Source: Haemophilus parainfluenzae
Lineage (GTDB): Bacteria > Pseudomonadota > Gammaproteobacteria > Enterobacterales > Pasteurellaceae
Direction: 5' to 3'
Length of the DNA: 64,000 nucleotides
Assembly (NCBI RefSeq): GCF_014931395.1
Contig: NZ_CP063120.1
Coordinates: forward strand, 975,501 to 1,039,500
Shown: positions 1 through 9,400 of the stretch, piece by piece
How the letters are laid out: each line of letters starts with the position of its first letter
How positions within the stretch are numbered: position 1 is the first letter of the stretch
Made by a program: the position numbers and the translations under genes
The notes under the pieces: generated by a model
Seen by the model: the letters and a program-made list of their open reading frames with translations, nothing else
Told to the model about the DNA's origin: nothing
Databases searched by the model: none

Positions 1-2
1 TG

Positions 3-1820
3 GGGCATTTGCTCGAACAAGCTGAGCCCGATGCCTACGATCCTAAATTTAAACAATGGCGTTTAGAACATTTACCCATCATTCCTGAAAAATGGATTCT
101 GTTACCGCGAAAAGAAGTCAAAAAACAACTTTCCGTGGTGGAAAAACTGATTCATCAAGCCGATGTTTTAGTTAATGCGGGTGACCCAGATAGAGAAGGG
201 CAGTTGCTAGTGGATGAAGTGTTTAGTTATGCCAATTTATCAGCGGAAAAACGCGATGGCATTTTGCGTTGTTTGATTAGCGATCTTAACCCAAGTGCGG
301 TCGAAAAAGAGGTACAAAAACTTCAACCGAATCGTCATTTTATTCCATTGGCAACCTCTGCGCTGGCGCGTTCGCGTGCGGACTGGCTGTACGGCATTAA
401 TATGACTCGCGCTTATACCATTCGTGGTCGCCAAGCCGGTTATGATGGCGTGCTTTCTGTTGGGCGAGTGCAAACGCCCGTATTAGGCTTGATTGTTCGC
501 CGTGATTTAGAAATTGAAAATTTCCAACCCAAAGATTTCTATGAAGTGTTGGCGTGGGTAAAAGAAGAAAAAACAGCCGAAAATCCGACCGCACTTTTTT
601 CTGCACTTTGGCAACCAAGTAAAGCTTGCGAAGACTACCAAGATGAAGATGGTCGCGTACTGTCTTTAGGCTTAGCCGAAAATGTGGTGAAGCGCATTAC
701 CGATCAACCTGCTGAAGTGACCGAATATGTGGACAAGCGCGAGAAAGAAACGGCGCCTTTACCTTATTCGTTGTCAGCATTGCAGATTGATGCGGCAAAA
801 CGGTTTGGCATGTCAGCGCAAAGTGTGTTGGATACCTGTCAGCGGTTATATGAAACCCATCGTTTGATTACCTATCCACGTTCTGATTGTCGTTATTTGC
901 CGGAAGAGCATTTTGCTGAACGACATAAAGTGATGAATGCGATTTCACAGCATTGTCAGATTTATCAAACCTTGCCATCGGTGGTGGATAATGAGCAACG
1001 TAATCGTTGTTGGAATGATAAAAAAGTGGAAGCGCACCATGCGATCATTCCGACGGCTAACACACGTTCGATTAATTTAAGTATTGATGAACAACGTATT
1101 TATGAATTGATTGCACGCCAGTATTTATTGCAATTCTGTCCAGATGCGGAATATCGTAAAAGCAAAATTACCTTAAGTATTGCGGGCGGTACTTTTGTGG
1201 CTCAAGCGCGCAACTTGCAAACCGCTGGTTGGAAAGAGTTGCTTGGCAAAGAAGACGAAGATGAAAATCAAGAGCCGCTATTGCCGATCGTGAAGAAAGG
1301 ACAGATCCTTTACTGTGAAAGAGGCGAAGTGGTAAGCAAAAAAACACAACCACCGAAACCGTTTACTGATGCGACATTGCTTTCGGCCATGACGGGTATT
1401 GCGCGCTTTGTGCAAGATAAAGAATTGAAAAAAATTCTGCGTGAAACAGATGGACTTGGCACAGAAGCCACCCGAGCAGGCATTATTGAATTGTTATTTA
1501 AACGCGGTTTTTTGACGAAAAAAGGGCGTAATATTCACAGCACAGAAACGGGTCGGATCCTCATTTCAGCGCTACCGGATATTGCTACACAACCTGATAT
1601 GACGGCACATTGGGAAGCGCAATTAACGGATATCAGTCAAAAACAGGCGAGTTATCAGCAATTTATGTTTACACTCAATCAAATGTTGCCGGATTTAGTA
1701 CGTTTTGTGGATTTCACTGCATTACGTCGTTTAAGTCAGATTTCAAAGGGTTTAAATGCGGCACCTGCAAAACGAAAAAGAGCGGTCAAAAAATCAGAAG
1801 ATTTAAACGTTGAAAATTGA
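3..1820 (+). CDS. topB: DNA topoisomerase III, 5' end outside window
   Basis: Type IA topoisomerase that decatenates and relaxes DNA through a transient 5'-phosphotyrosine link. The reading frame is open from base 3 (GHLLEQ), so roughly the first 40 residues of the TOPRIM domain lie upstream; E. coli TopB is about 650 aa. Visible landmarks are the TOPRIM acidic motif DPDREGQ, the active-site tyrosine in [12 protein letters not shown] (encoded near base 875), and [25 protein letters not shown] in the conserved core (quoted here only as a landmark near base 1410). The tail is lysine/arginine-rich (AKRKRAVKK), as in TopB. It lies just before secG on the same strand, 116 bp away. The family assignment is secure. 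Confidence 0.96.
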   Translation, partial: GHLLEQAEPDAYDPKFKQWRLEHLPIIPEKWILLPRKEVKKQLSVVEKLIHQADVLVNAGDPDREGQLLVDEVFSYANLSAEKRDGILRCLISDLNPSAVEKEVQKLQPNRHFIPLATSALARSRADWLYGINMTRAYTIRGRQAGYDGVLSVGRVQTPVLGLIVRRDLEIENFQPKDFYEVLAWVKEEKTAENPTALFSALWQPSKACEDYQDEDGRVLSLGLAENVVKRITDQPAEVTEYVDKREKETAPLPYSLSALQIDAAKRFGMSAQSVLDTCQRLYETHRLITYPRSDCRYLPEEHFAERHKVMNAISQHCQIYQTLPSVVDNEQRNRCWNDKKVEAHHAIIPTANTRSINLSIDEQRIYELIARQYLLQFCPDAEYRKSKITLSIAGGTFVAQARNLQTAGWKELLGKEDEDENQEPLLPIVKKGQILYCERGEVVSKKTQPPKPFTDATLLSAMTGIARFVQDKELKKILRETDGLGTEATRAGIIELLFKRGFLTKKGRNIHSTETGRILISALPDIATQPDMTAHWEAQLTDISQKQASYQQFMFTLNQMLPDLVRFVDFTALRRLSQISKGLNAAPAKRKRAVKKSEDLNVEN

Positions 1821-1936
1821 TTAAACTTAATACAATTAAGTAAAAAAAATGGGAAAGCGCTTGCGAAAAGCATGAATTTTATATAACATTTGCTCCCAGT
1901 TTTCTTGCGGAATCGCAATTTAGAGAAGAAAGAATA

Positions 1937-2284
1937 ATGTACAATATTTTATTATTTATTTATGTATTAGTTTGTATCGCCTTAATCGGCTTTATCCTTG
2001 TTCAACAAGGTAAAGGTGCGAACGCGGGTGCGTCATTTGGCGGCGGTGCATCAGGTACCATGTTTGGTTCTGCAGGTGCAGGTAACTTCTTAACCCGTAC
2101 CAGCGCAATCTTAGCAACTGGCTTTTTTGTGATTGCTTTAGTGTTGGGTAATATCAACTCTCATCGTGGCAACGTACAAAAAGGTTCGTTCGACGATTTA
2201 TCTCAAACTGCTGAACAAGTTCAACAACAGCAACAACAAGCTGCTCCAGCAGTTGAAAACAAAAATAACGATATTCCGCAATAA
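1937..2284 (+). CDS. secG: Preprotein translocase subunit SecG
   Basis: Small inner-membrane subunit of the SecYEG channel that assists SecA-driven protein export. The 115-aa product has two hydrophobic segments (about residues 2-20 and 52-72) flanking the glycine-rich loop GASFGGGASGTMFGSAG, typical of SecG, and a polar glutamine-rich tail (QQQQQQ). The start ATG follows an A/G-rich stretch (agagaagaaagaata). tRNA-Leu begins 20 bp after the stop. The same secG-leuU order is found in E. coli, which supports the call. Confidence 0.97.
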   Translation: MYNILLFIYVLVCIALIGFILVQQGKGANAGASFGGGASGTMFGSAGAGNFLTRTSAILATGFFVIALVLGNINSHRGNVQKGSFDDLSQTAEQVQQQQQQAAPAVENKNNDIPQ

Positions 2285-2304
2285 GGAATAAAAACAGAAT
2301 AAAC

Positions 2305-2390
2305 GCTCTGGTGGTGGAATTGGTAGACACGCTATCTTGAGGGGGTAGTGGCCGCAGGCCGTGCGAGTTCAAGTCTCGCCCAGAGCACCA
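2305..2390 (+). tRNA. leuU: tRNA-Leu (anticodon GAG)
   Basis: An 86-nt class II tRNA. The acceptor arms GCTCTGG and CCAGAGC pair, followed by A and an encoded CCA. The anticodon stem CTATC/GGTAG encloses loop TTGAGGG with anticodon GAG at 2339-2341. There is a variable arm (GTGGCCGCAGGCCGT) and a T-arm containing GTTCAAGTC. It lies directly after secG, as leuU does in E. coli, and is probably cotranscribed with it. Confidence 0.97.
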
Positions 2391-2398
2391 AATATAAA

Positions 2399-2424
2399 CC
2401 GACTTAATTAAGTCGGTTTTTTTT
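2399..2424 (+). terminator. Intrinsic terminator after tRNA-Leu
   Basis: Perfect palindrome CCGACTTAATTAAGTCGG (2399-2416) followed by eight T residues, nine bases after the tRNA CCA end. It closes the secG-tRNA transcript. Confidence 0.9.
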
Positions 2425-2517
2425 CGCCTAAAATTTGCTTGAATAGCTAGTTATTATCCCCTGTTTTGGTTACAATCTGTCGATTTTCTTTTTCTAGAAA
2501 CCCATTAGGAGAGCACT

Positions 2518-3939
2518 ATGAACTTCCCTCAAATCGCCCAGCAAGTGATTGATAAGCTTGGCGGCAAAGAAAACATCGCCACAGCAGCACATTGTGCAAC
2601 GCGTTTACGTATTGTGCTAAACGATGAAAGCAAAGTGGACAAAGAAGGTATTGATAACATTGAAGGCGTGAAAGGGCAGTTTGCTGTCGCCGGTCAATAT
2701 CAAATTATCTTTGGTTCAGGTACGGTGAATAAAGTCCATGCTGAACTTACCAAATTGCTTGGTATCGGCGATGTGAGCAAAGCCGAAGTGGCAGAAGCGG
2801 CGTCAGGCAACCAAAACTTATTACAACGTTTGGTGAAAGGCTTAGCGGATATTTTCGTGCCAATCATTCCGGCAATCGTAGCAGGCGGTTTGTTAATGGG
2901 TATTCACTCCATGCTGACAGCGAAAGGTTTCTTCGTTGATGAGTTGAGTGTGATTGATATGCACCCAGGTCTTGCGGATTTGGTGGACTTCATTAATACC
3001 ATCGCGAACGCACCGTTTGTATTCTTACCGGTATTACTTGGTTTCTCTGCGACCCGTAAATTCGGCGGTAACCCATTCTTAGGGGCTGCACTTGGGATGT
3101 TATTAGTTCACCCTGCATTAGCAGATGGTTGGAACTATGCTTTAACTCTTGCGCAAGGCAAAATCCAATACTGGAATGTATTCGGTCTTGAAATTGAAAA
3201 AGTCGGCTATCAAGGTACCGTTATCCCAACATTAGTTTCTGCTTGGGTATTAGCAACCTTAGAAAAAACTTTCCGTAAGTTTGTGCCTTCTTACTTAGAT
3301 AACCTTATTACCCCATTATTCTCGCTCTTTATTGCGGGCTTTTTAGCATTTACCGTAATTGGTCCAATCGGTCGTGAAGCGGGGTCATTAATTGCATCAG
3401 GTTTAACTTGGTTATATGACACTTTAGGTTTCGTGGGTGGCGCGATCTTCGGGGCATTCTATGCACCAATCGTGATCACCGGTATGCACCAAACCTTCAT
3501 TGCAGTTGAAACACAATTATTGGCTGAAATGGCAAATACAGGCGGTACCTTTATTTTCCCTATCGCGGCAATGTCAAACATCGCACAAGGTGCAGCTTGT
3601 TTAGGTGTGGCAGTGGCATTAAAAGATCCAAAAGTACGCGGTTTAGCGGTGCCATCGGGTATTTCTGCATTATTAGGGATTACTGAACCGGCAATGTTCG
3701 GGGTGAACTTACGCTATCGTCAGGCTTTCTTTGCGGCGATGATTGGCTCAGGCTTAGCAAGTGCCTTTATCGCGTTCTTTAATGTAAAAGCCATTGCATT
3801 AGGGGCAGCAGGTTTCTTAGGTATCCCATCTATCAAACCAGATAGCCTTGCGATGTACTGCATCGGTATGGTGATTTCATTTGTGGTGGCATTCACGCTT
3901 TCAGTCGTTTTCGTGAAACGCGCACAAGTAAAAGCATAA
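2518..3939 (+). CDS. scrA: PTS permease EIIBC, sucrose (ScrA) family
   Basis: Phosphotransferase-system permease that imports and phosphorylates a sugar, most likely sucrose. The 473 aa comprise an EIIB domain (about 1-85) with the phosphorylated cysteine in AHCATRLRIVL (Cys26) and an EIIC membrane domain (about 105-470). Motifs resembling ScrA include GGKENIATAAHCATRLR, IEGVKGQF, VGYQGTVIPTL, VITGMHQTF and GITEPAMFGVNLR. No EIIA domain is present, as expected for ScrA, which borrows the glucose-type EIIA. The start follows a good ribosome site (aggagagcactATG). No scrB hydrolase, scrK or scrR regulator adjoins it. Related trehalose or N-acetylmuramate permeases are the alternatives, but the N-terminus resembles ScrA more closely. 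Confidence 0.75.
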   Translation: MNFPQIAQQVIDKLGGKENIATAAHCATRLRIVLNDESKVDKEGIDNIEGVKGQFAVAGQYQIIFGSGTVNKVHAELTKLLGIGDVSKAEVAEAASGNQNLLQRLVKGLADIFVPIIPAIVAGGLLMGIHSMLTAKGFFVDELSVIDMHPGLADLVDFINTIANAPFVFLPVLLGFSATRKFGGNPFLGAALGMLLVHPALADGWNYALTLAQGKIQYWNVFGLEIEKVGYQGTVIPTLVSAWVLATLEKTFRKFVPSYLDNLITPLFSLFIAGFLAFTVIGPIGREAGSLIASGLTWLYDTLGFVGGAIFGAFYAPIVITGMHQTFIAVETQLLAEMANTGGTFIFPIAAMSNIAQGAACLGVAVALKDPKVRGLAVPSGISALLGITEPAMFGVNLRYRQAFFAAMIGSGLASAFIAFFNVKAIALGAAGFLGIPSIKPDSLAMYCIGMVISFVVAFTLSVVFVKRAQVKA

Positions 3940-3953
3940 TTGAAATAAAAAAG

Positions 3954-3984
3954 AAAAAGCACGAGTTTAACCTCGTGCTTTTTT
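3954..3984 (+). terminator. Intrinsic terminator after PTS gene
   Basis: Stem GCACGAG (3959-3965) / CTCGTGC (3972-3978), loop TTTAAC, followed by a T run and preceded by an A run. It could therefore also end the convergent minus-strand lipoprotein transcript. Confidence 0.88.
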
Positions 3985-4028
3985 GTTTGGAAAAATGCGT
4001 CTAAAAATGACCGCACTTTCAGTGAGAA

Positions 4029-4496
4029 TTAGCCTTCTCGACAGTTTAACCAAGTGGTTTTCATGCCTTGATTATTCTTGTAATACACGGAATTATTTTC
4101 ACGAGCGATTAAATCAACATAACTGCCATCAATCGGCTCATAAGAGCGATAAATCACTTCAAAGCGGTTTCCGCGTGCATTTAAGGTACGATTTTCCACA
4201 TGATCAAACGGTACCGCTTTTCCATCGTCTAATTGGAAATAAATACCAAAGTTATCTTTCATGCGGCTTTCTCTTGAAAGTGGGAAGTAAGTGGTTAAAT
4301 AAGAATTCGAGCCCGTTTCTGAATTACGGCAAGAATAGTAATAACGCTTGTAATCTTTCGGATTGTTTAATTCCGCTTGGCTAATGTTATTTTTAAGATA
4401 TCGTGTTTTAACGGTTTTCTTTGGTTGTTGTGTTGTGGTACAAGCAAACAAACCTACGAATGCAGTCGTCAGTAATGCTATTTTAAATTTATTCAT
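4029..4496 (-). CDS. Small outer-envelope lipoprotein, function unknown
   Basis: 155-aa predicted lipoprotein. The signal peptide ends in lipobox LFAC (Cys19), followed by a Thr/Gln/Lys-rich linker (TTTQQPKKTVKTR). The mature part is polar with many aromatic residues and includes two later cysteines, in YYYSCRN and WLNCREG, which could form a disulfide in the periplasm. The Cys spacing and the pattern YYYSCRNSETG faintly recall small lysozyme-inhibitor-like lipoproteins, but I cannot assign it. The gene is monocistronic, convergent with the PTS gene, and is the last ordinary gene before the retron locus. Confidence 0.75.
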   Translation of the reverse strand: MNKFKIALLTTAFVGLFACTTTQQPKKTVKTRYLKNNISQAELNNPKDYKRYYYSCRNSETGSNSYLTTYFPLSRESRMKDNFGIYFQLDDGKAVPFDHVENRTLNARGNRFEVIYRSYEPIDGSYVDLIARENNSVYYKNNQGMKTTWLNCREG

Positions 4497-4612
4497 CGAT
4501 AAAGTTCCGAGAGTAGAGTGAATGAGAAAGAGACTATGATAGCGAAAATTGGGGATTGTGCAAGGGATGGGATTGAATGTGTGGCTTTGATATTAATCAG
4601 AGTACTCTATTT

Positions 4613-5563
4613 TTAGGTATTTTTTATAGGTTTAATTTTTTCTAATCTGCATTTTAATCTAGTTGCTAACGGACTATGTAATCTGGATAGCATATTAACC
4701 CGTCCTTGAGTAGCATTAAATAAAGTTTTATATTCAGATGACTTTGGAGAGGATTTATACATTATTTCGCATTGATAAACTGCAGATTCAATTTTTTCTC
4801 TTTCTTTCTTTGGTAAGGTAGGAGCATTAGTATTTACATTAACTCTGTGAATTTCTTGACGGTTATTTCTTGGCATAATCTTATGTTTTTTTCTGTTAAG
4901 TTCTACGCCAATGCTACTTAGCATTGTGTGAATTTGGCGGATAATTCGGGTTTTTTCTTTTTTGGTAATAGGTCTTTTAGAGGAAACAGAAATATCATCT
5001 ACATATCGAGTATATATAAATCCTTTTTGAGATAATGTATTAACTAATTCAGGTTCTTTATACCATAGAGCTAGATTCGCTATGTAACTACTTACAGGGC
5101 TGCCTTGAACTAGGAATCCTTTGTAAGTGATTAATTCAGCTAATGTCTCTGAAACATCATGAGGAAAATGAAATATATTTTTCCATATGCTAACTACGAT
5201 ATCTTTACTAATGCTAGGAAAAAAATTCTTAATGTCTTCGGTAATAATACACTTACTATTCGTGTGAATATTAGCGTTAGTTAAATAATCTCGTTTAGCA
5301 AGGCTTCCTTGTAAATATTCAGGGTAATAAATTTTCTTTAGAAAAACATTCTTTATTTTCCTATGTATTGATTTTAATTTGTGTTTAATATCATATGTGT
5401 TTCTTAGAGTACCATCCCTTTTTTTTATTACGGATGCTACAAAGAAAAAATTATCAGAATGTTTTTTTATTAATAGAAGTTCATCGATATCTCTAATACC
5501 TAGTACATTAGCTAAAACTTCTAGACTTCCAATTGGTTTATGGGGATAAATTGGATTACTCAG
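4613..5563 (-). CDS. Retron-type reverse transcriptase, no standard start codon
   Basis: The stop-to-stop frame spans 4613-5575. Counting from CTG at 5563 as residue 1 gives about 316 aa. Motifs in order: NANIH at 96-100 (the retron NAxxH signature), DIKNFFPSI at 110-118 (first catalytic Asp), QGSPVSS at 153-159, and YVDD at 187-190 (bases 4994-5005). The usual retron VTG motif in the thumb appears as IHR in RQEIHRVNVN. There is no maturase or endonuclease domain. The first ATG in frame (4924) lies after YVDD, so it cannot be the true start. Candidate starts are CTG 5563 and ATT 5551. The frame could also be entered from the Xre gene by a +1 shift or by loss of one A at the A7 run 5564-5570. 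The product would make msDNA from the upstream ncRNA. A disabled gene is also possible. Confidence 0.85.
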   Translation of the reverse strand: MSNPIYPHKPIGSLEVLANVLGIRDIDELLLIKKHSDNFFFVASVIKKRDGTLRNTYDIKHKLKSIHRKIKNVFLKKIYYPEYLQGSLAKRDYLTNANIHTNSKCIITEDIKNFFPSISKDIVVSIWKNIFHFPHDVSETLAELITYKGFLVQGSPVSSYIANLALWYKEPELVNTLSQKGFIYTRYVDDISVSSKRPITKKEKTRIIRQIHTMLSSIGVELNRKKHKIMPRNNRQEIHRVNVNTNAPTLPKKEREKIESAVYQCEIMYKSSPKSSEYKTLFNATQGRVNMLSRLHSPLATRLKCRLEKIKPIKNT

Positions 5564-5843
5564 TTTTTTTCTCCATTAGAGATAATGCCAAATAAGATAA
5601 TTTTTCCGCAAGTTCTAAGGTAATACCATCTTGTTCAGTAGAGTCAGAAGCTAGAAAAATTAGTATGCTCGGAGGGATTTGTAGTGCTTTACAAATGCTA
5701 TTTATAGTAGTTAAATTAGGTTCTCTTTTACCTTGTTCTAATAAGGTTAAATATGAGATAGAAATGTTAGCGTCATTAGCTAATTGGGTTTTTGTTATAC
5801 CTTTTTGTGTTCGGCACAACATTATAGCTTTTCCAATATTCAT
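5556..5843 (-). CDS. Xre/Cro-type HTH protein of the retron locus
   Basis: 95-aa protein with an N-terminal helix-turn-helix of the Xre/Cro type: MNIGKAIMLCRTQKGITK, then QLANDANISISYLTLLEQG and the family hallmark GKREPNLTTINSICKALQIP. I chose ATG 5843 because it places the domain at the usual distance from the N-terminus. The frame extends to an ATG at 5915 (119 aa), which would overlap the preceding small ORF by 26 bp and adds a stretch without domain character. It ends at 5556, overlapping the reverse transcriptase frame by 8 nt if CTG 5563 is used. Known retrons usually pair the RT with an effector or accessory protein, and this HTH protein is the obvious candidate. It may also repress the locus. 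Confidence 0.85.
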   Translation of the reverse strand: MNIGKAIMLCRTQKGITKTQLANDANISISYLTLLEQGKREPNLTTINSICKALQIPPSILIFLASDSTEQDGITLELAEKLSYLALSLMEKKTE

Positions 5844-5889
5844 ATACTCATCGTCCAAGAAAAAAGAATAACCTGTTGCCAATAAGTTT

Positions 5890-6111
5890 TCATGGTAATA
5901 AAGACAAATGTTCAATAATTTTGTAAATCCAAGGTATTGAACTAAGTGCTTTACCTAGTAATTCCAAAATCTGACTTTGAGATTGTGCAACCTCAAGTTG
6001 ACGAATGACTGAGTCAAGATTTTCTAATTGGCTGTTATCCATCTTATCATGCATCTCTGTTCTTAGTTGTTTCAACAATAGAACTGATTCTTCTAAAGAT
6101 TTTTTAATCAT
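5890..6111 (-). CDS. 73-aa ORF between retron ncRNA and Xre gene
   Basis: Small ORF with a good ribosome site (tgaggtaatactcaATG). The product is predicted helical: residues 1-50 are charged and coiled-coil-like (SLEESVLLLKQLRTEMHDK, LENLDSVIRQLEVAQ), and residues 51-73 are more hydrophobic and amphipathic (LLGKALSSIPWIYKIIEHL). I do not recognise a family. Its position in a tight series ncRNA - ORF - Xre - RT suggests it is part of the retron module, perhaps a second accessory or effector peptide. Functional assignment is inference only. Confidence 0.6.
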   Translation of the reverse strand: MIKKSLEESVLLLKQLRTEMHDKMDNSQLENLDSVIRQLEVAQSQSQILELLGKALSSIPWIYKIIEHLSLLP

Positions 6112-6165
6112 TGAGTATTACCTCATGTTGGATTCAGTGCGACATTGCACCAGTTGTCAACACAA

Positions 6166-6360
6166 TATTGAACTGAATAGAAATAAGATGGATAACACAG
6201 GTTACTCATTGTCTTCGGATAACGAAGTTATCCGTTCCAGTTGTATTAAACATTTAGTTAATAAAAAACTTAACAGCTTTGCTGCTCTGCTTCTTTGCAT
6301 TTGCTGGAAATTTGATTGCTAATGCAATCGACCCTTGAGAGCCTCGTTCATAGTTCAATA
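6166..6360 (-). ncRNA. Putative retron msr-msd RNA
   Basis: On the minus strand a 9-nt repeat TATTGAACT (6360-6352) is matched by its complement AGTTCAATA (6174-6166). This flanks about 195 nt, the layout of retron a1/a2 repeats. Inside are a GATTGC/GCAATC hairpin (6314-6329), a CAGC/GCTG hairpin (6274-6284) and a strong 8-bp hairpin CGGATAAC/GTTATCCG (6216-6234). The region has no gene, lies upstream of the reverse transcriptase and carries its own promoter. The branching guanosine and the exact msr/msd border cannot be fixed by eye. Confidence 0.65.
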
Positions 6361-6413
6361 ATGATTAAATTTTTAGAAGTTGCATCAGGGAGGAGCTCCC
6401 TGTCACGAGAATA

Positions 6414-6442
6414 ATTCTATAATTAAATTTGGACTAAATCAA
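6414..6442 (-). promoter_or_regulatory. Sigma70-type promoter for the retron locus
   Basis: On the minus strand TTGATT (6442-6437), a 17-nt spacer and TAGAAT (6419-6414). The predicted start is near 6407. A hairpin CAGGGAG-CTC-CTCCCTG (6402-6386) would then be at the RNA 5' end, before the a1 repeat. Confidence 0.6.
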
Positions 6443-6479
6443 TATTAATTTTACTGGTAGTCAAAAAAAATCATATCTA

Positions 6480-9400
6480 TCACTTCATCGCCACACCCAA
6501 CCATTTCATCATCTCTCTCTCATCCCAACCTTTACGTTTAGCATAATCTTGAGCTTGGTCTTCATCAATGCGACCTAAGGTGAAATAGTTACTTGCAGGG
6601 TGGGTGAAGTACCAACCGCAGACGGAAGCGGCAGGCCACATGGCGTAGCTTTCGGTGAGTTTCATGCCGATGCGTTGTTCCACTTCTAATAAATCCCAAA
6701 TCAAGGCTTTTTCGGTATGTTCAGGGCAGCTTGGATAACCCGGTGCTGGACGGATGCCGACATAGTTTTCATTGATTAACCCTTGGTTGTCGAATTCCTC
6801 TTGCGTGTAGCCCCAAATGCGGGTGCGTAGCTCAAAGTGCAGGTATTCTGCCATGGCTTCGGCGAGGCGGTCGCCCACGGCTTGTAGTAAGATAGCATTG
6901 TAGTCATCGCCTGCTGCTTTATAGCCTTCCACTAATTCCATTTCTTCAATGCCCGCACAGACGGCGAACATGCCGAACCAGTCTTTTTTACCGCTTTCGC
7001 GATCGGCAATAAAGTCACTTAAGGCAAAGTTAAACGGGCTTTTGCTGTTTTTGCCACGTTCGGTTTGCTGGCGTAAGCCGTAAGCGGTGCCAATGGGTTG
7101 TTTGCGATCTTCATCAGAGAAAAGCATGACATCATCGCCCACACGTTCGGCTGGGAAAATGCCTAAAATACCGCTTGGGTTGAGTTTGTGGTTTTGCTCT
7201 AATTCATCTAATACTACCTGCGCATCGTTCCACACTTTGCGTGCTTCTTCGCCGCCTTCTGGATAATCAAAGGCATCAGGGTAGCCGCCCATCAAGCCCC
7301 AAATGCGGAAGAATGGCGACCAGTCGATGAATTTACGTAGTTCGGCAATCGGCACATTTTTAAATTCCACGATGCCAGTTTGATTTGGTTTTGGTGGCAC
7401 ATAATCAGCCCATTCGCCACTAAAGCCATCAAAGCGGTTTGCTCGTGCTTCTTCAATGCTCAGTTGCTTACGAAGTGGTTTACGGTTAGAGAAAGATTGT
7501 TGAATTTTCTCGTAATCTTTCTTGAATTGTTCCCATAATGCCGCACGGCTTTCAGGGTTCATTAAGGTTGCACACACCGTCACCGCACGGGAGGCGTTAG
7601 AAGTATAAAATACGCCGTGTTCTTTATATTTTGGATAAAGTTTAATTGCTGTATGTTCTTTAGAGGTGGTTGCACCGCCAATCATCACAGGCAGCTTCAA
7701 GCCTAAACGGGTCATTTCACCTAAGAAGTATTCCATCTCATCTAGAGAAGGGGTAATCAAACCACTTAACGCGATGATATCCGCTTTTTCATCAATGGCG
7801 GTTTGAATGATTTTGTCCGCCGGCACCATCACGCCCAAGTCAATCACTTCAAAGTTATTACATTGCATCACCACGCTTACGATGTTTTTACCAATGTCGT
7901 GCACGTCGCCTTTCACGGTCGCAATCACCACTTTACCGTTGCTTGAGCCTTTTTGTTTGGTGGCATTGATAAACGGCTCTAAATATGCCACAGATTGTTT
8001 CATTACGCGCGCAGATTTCACTACTTGCGGTAGGAACATTTTACCGTCACCGAATAAATCACCGACGACATCCATCCCTTCCATCAGAGGCCCTTCAATG
8101 ACATCTAATGGACTTGGCAATGTTTGGCGAGCTTCTTCAGTATCTTCCACAATGTAAGTGGTAATCCCTTTCACGAGGGCATGTTTTAAACGCTCTTCCA
8201 CCGGCCAAGTGCGCCATTCTGCAACAGAATCGACCGCACTTTCATCGTTGCCTTGGTTACGATATTTTTCCGCAATATCGAGCAGTTTTTCGGTGGCATC
8301 ATGGCTGCGGTTTAATACCGCATCTTCCACAATTTCACGTAACTCAGGATCGAGATCGTCATAAATTGCGAGTTGTCCTGCATTCACAATCCCCATATCC
8401 ATGCCTTGTTTGATGGCGTGATAGAGGAAGACGGCGTGAATGGCTTCACGCATCACGTTATTACCACGGAATGAGAAAGACACATTTGACACCCCGCCCG
8501 AGATTTTTGCGTGCGGTAGTGCGCGTTTAATACGACCTGTAGCGTTGATGAAATCCACACCGTAGTTGTTGTGTTCTTCAATCCCCGTACCGATGGCAAA
8601 AATATTCGGGTCAAAAATAATGTCTTCTGGCGGGAAGCCGACTTGGTTCACCAAAATGTCATAAGCACGGCTACAAATTTCGACTTTGCGATTTTCGGTA
8701 TCGGCTTGTCCCACTTCGTCAAACGCCATGACTACCACAGCTGCACCGTATTTACGCACCAGTTTAGCGTGGTCGATAAAGATTTCTTCGCCTTCTTTCA
8801 ATGAGATCGAGTTCACAATCGGTTTACCTTGTACCGACTGTAAACCTGCTTCAATCACTTCCCATTTAGACGAGTCGATCATGACTGGCACTTTTGCCGC
8901 ATCAGGCTCGGTCGCCATAATATTGAGGAAACGGGTCATGGCTTTTTTGCCGTCTAATAATGCTTCATCCATATTGACGTCGATCACTTGCGCGCCGTTT
9001 TCCACTTGGTCGATAGCAATTTCAATGGCTTCGGCAAATTTGTCTTCTTTAATTAAACGTTTGAATTTCGCTGAACCTGTCACGTTATTACGTTCACCCA
9101 CGTTAACAAACAGGCTTTCATCATCAATATTGAGTGGCTCTAAGCCGGATAAACGCATTGCAGTTTTAATTTCCGGCAATTTACGTGGTGCAATACCTTG
9201 CATTGCATCTGCAAAGGCTTTGATGTGCTCCGGTGTTGTACCACAACAGCCGCCGACAATGTTCACAAAGCCACTTTCAGCCCATTCTTTAAGATGTGCC
9301 GCCATCTCTTCAGCACCTAGATCATAGCCACCAAAGGCATTTGGTAAGCCTGCATTTGGGTGAACAGACACATAGGTTTCGCTGATTTTAGATAGTTGTT

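Noticed and set aside
3983..4384. 133-aa plus-strand ORF
   Set aside because: Antisense shadow of the lipoprotein gene, which has a proper signal peptide and lipobox.
4613..4924. Separate 103-aa gene starting at ATG 4924
   Set aside because: The same frame continues upstream without a stop to 5575 and carries the catalytic RT motifs, so this is only the C-terminal part of the reverse transcriptase.
4613..5563. Group II intron maturase
   Set aside because: No maturase X or endonuclease domain and no intron boundary structure; NANIH and the upstream ncRNA point to a retron.
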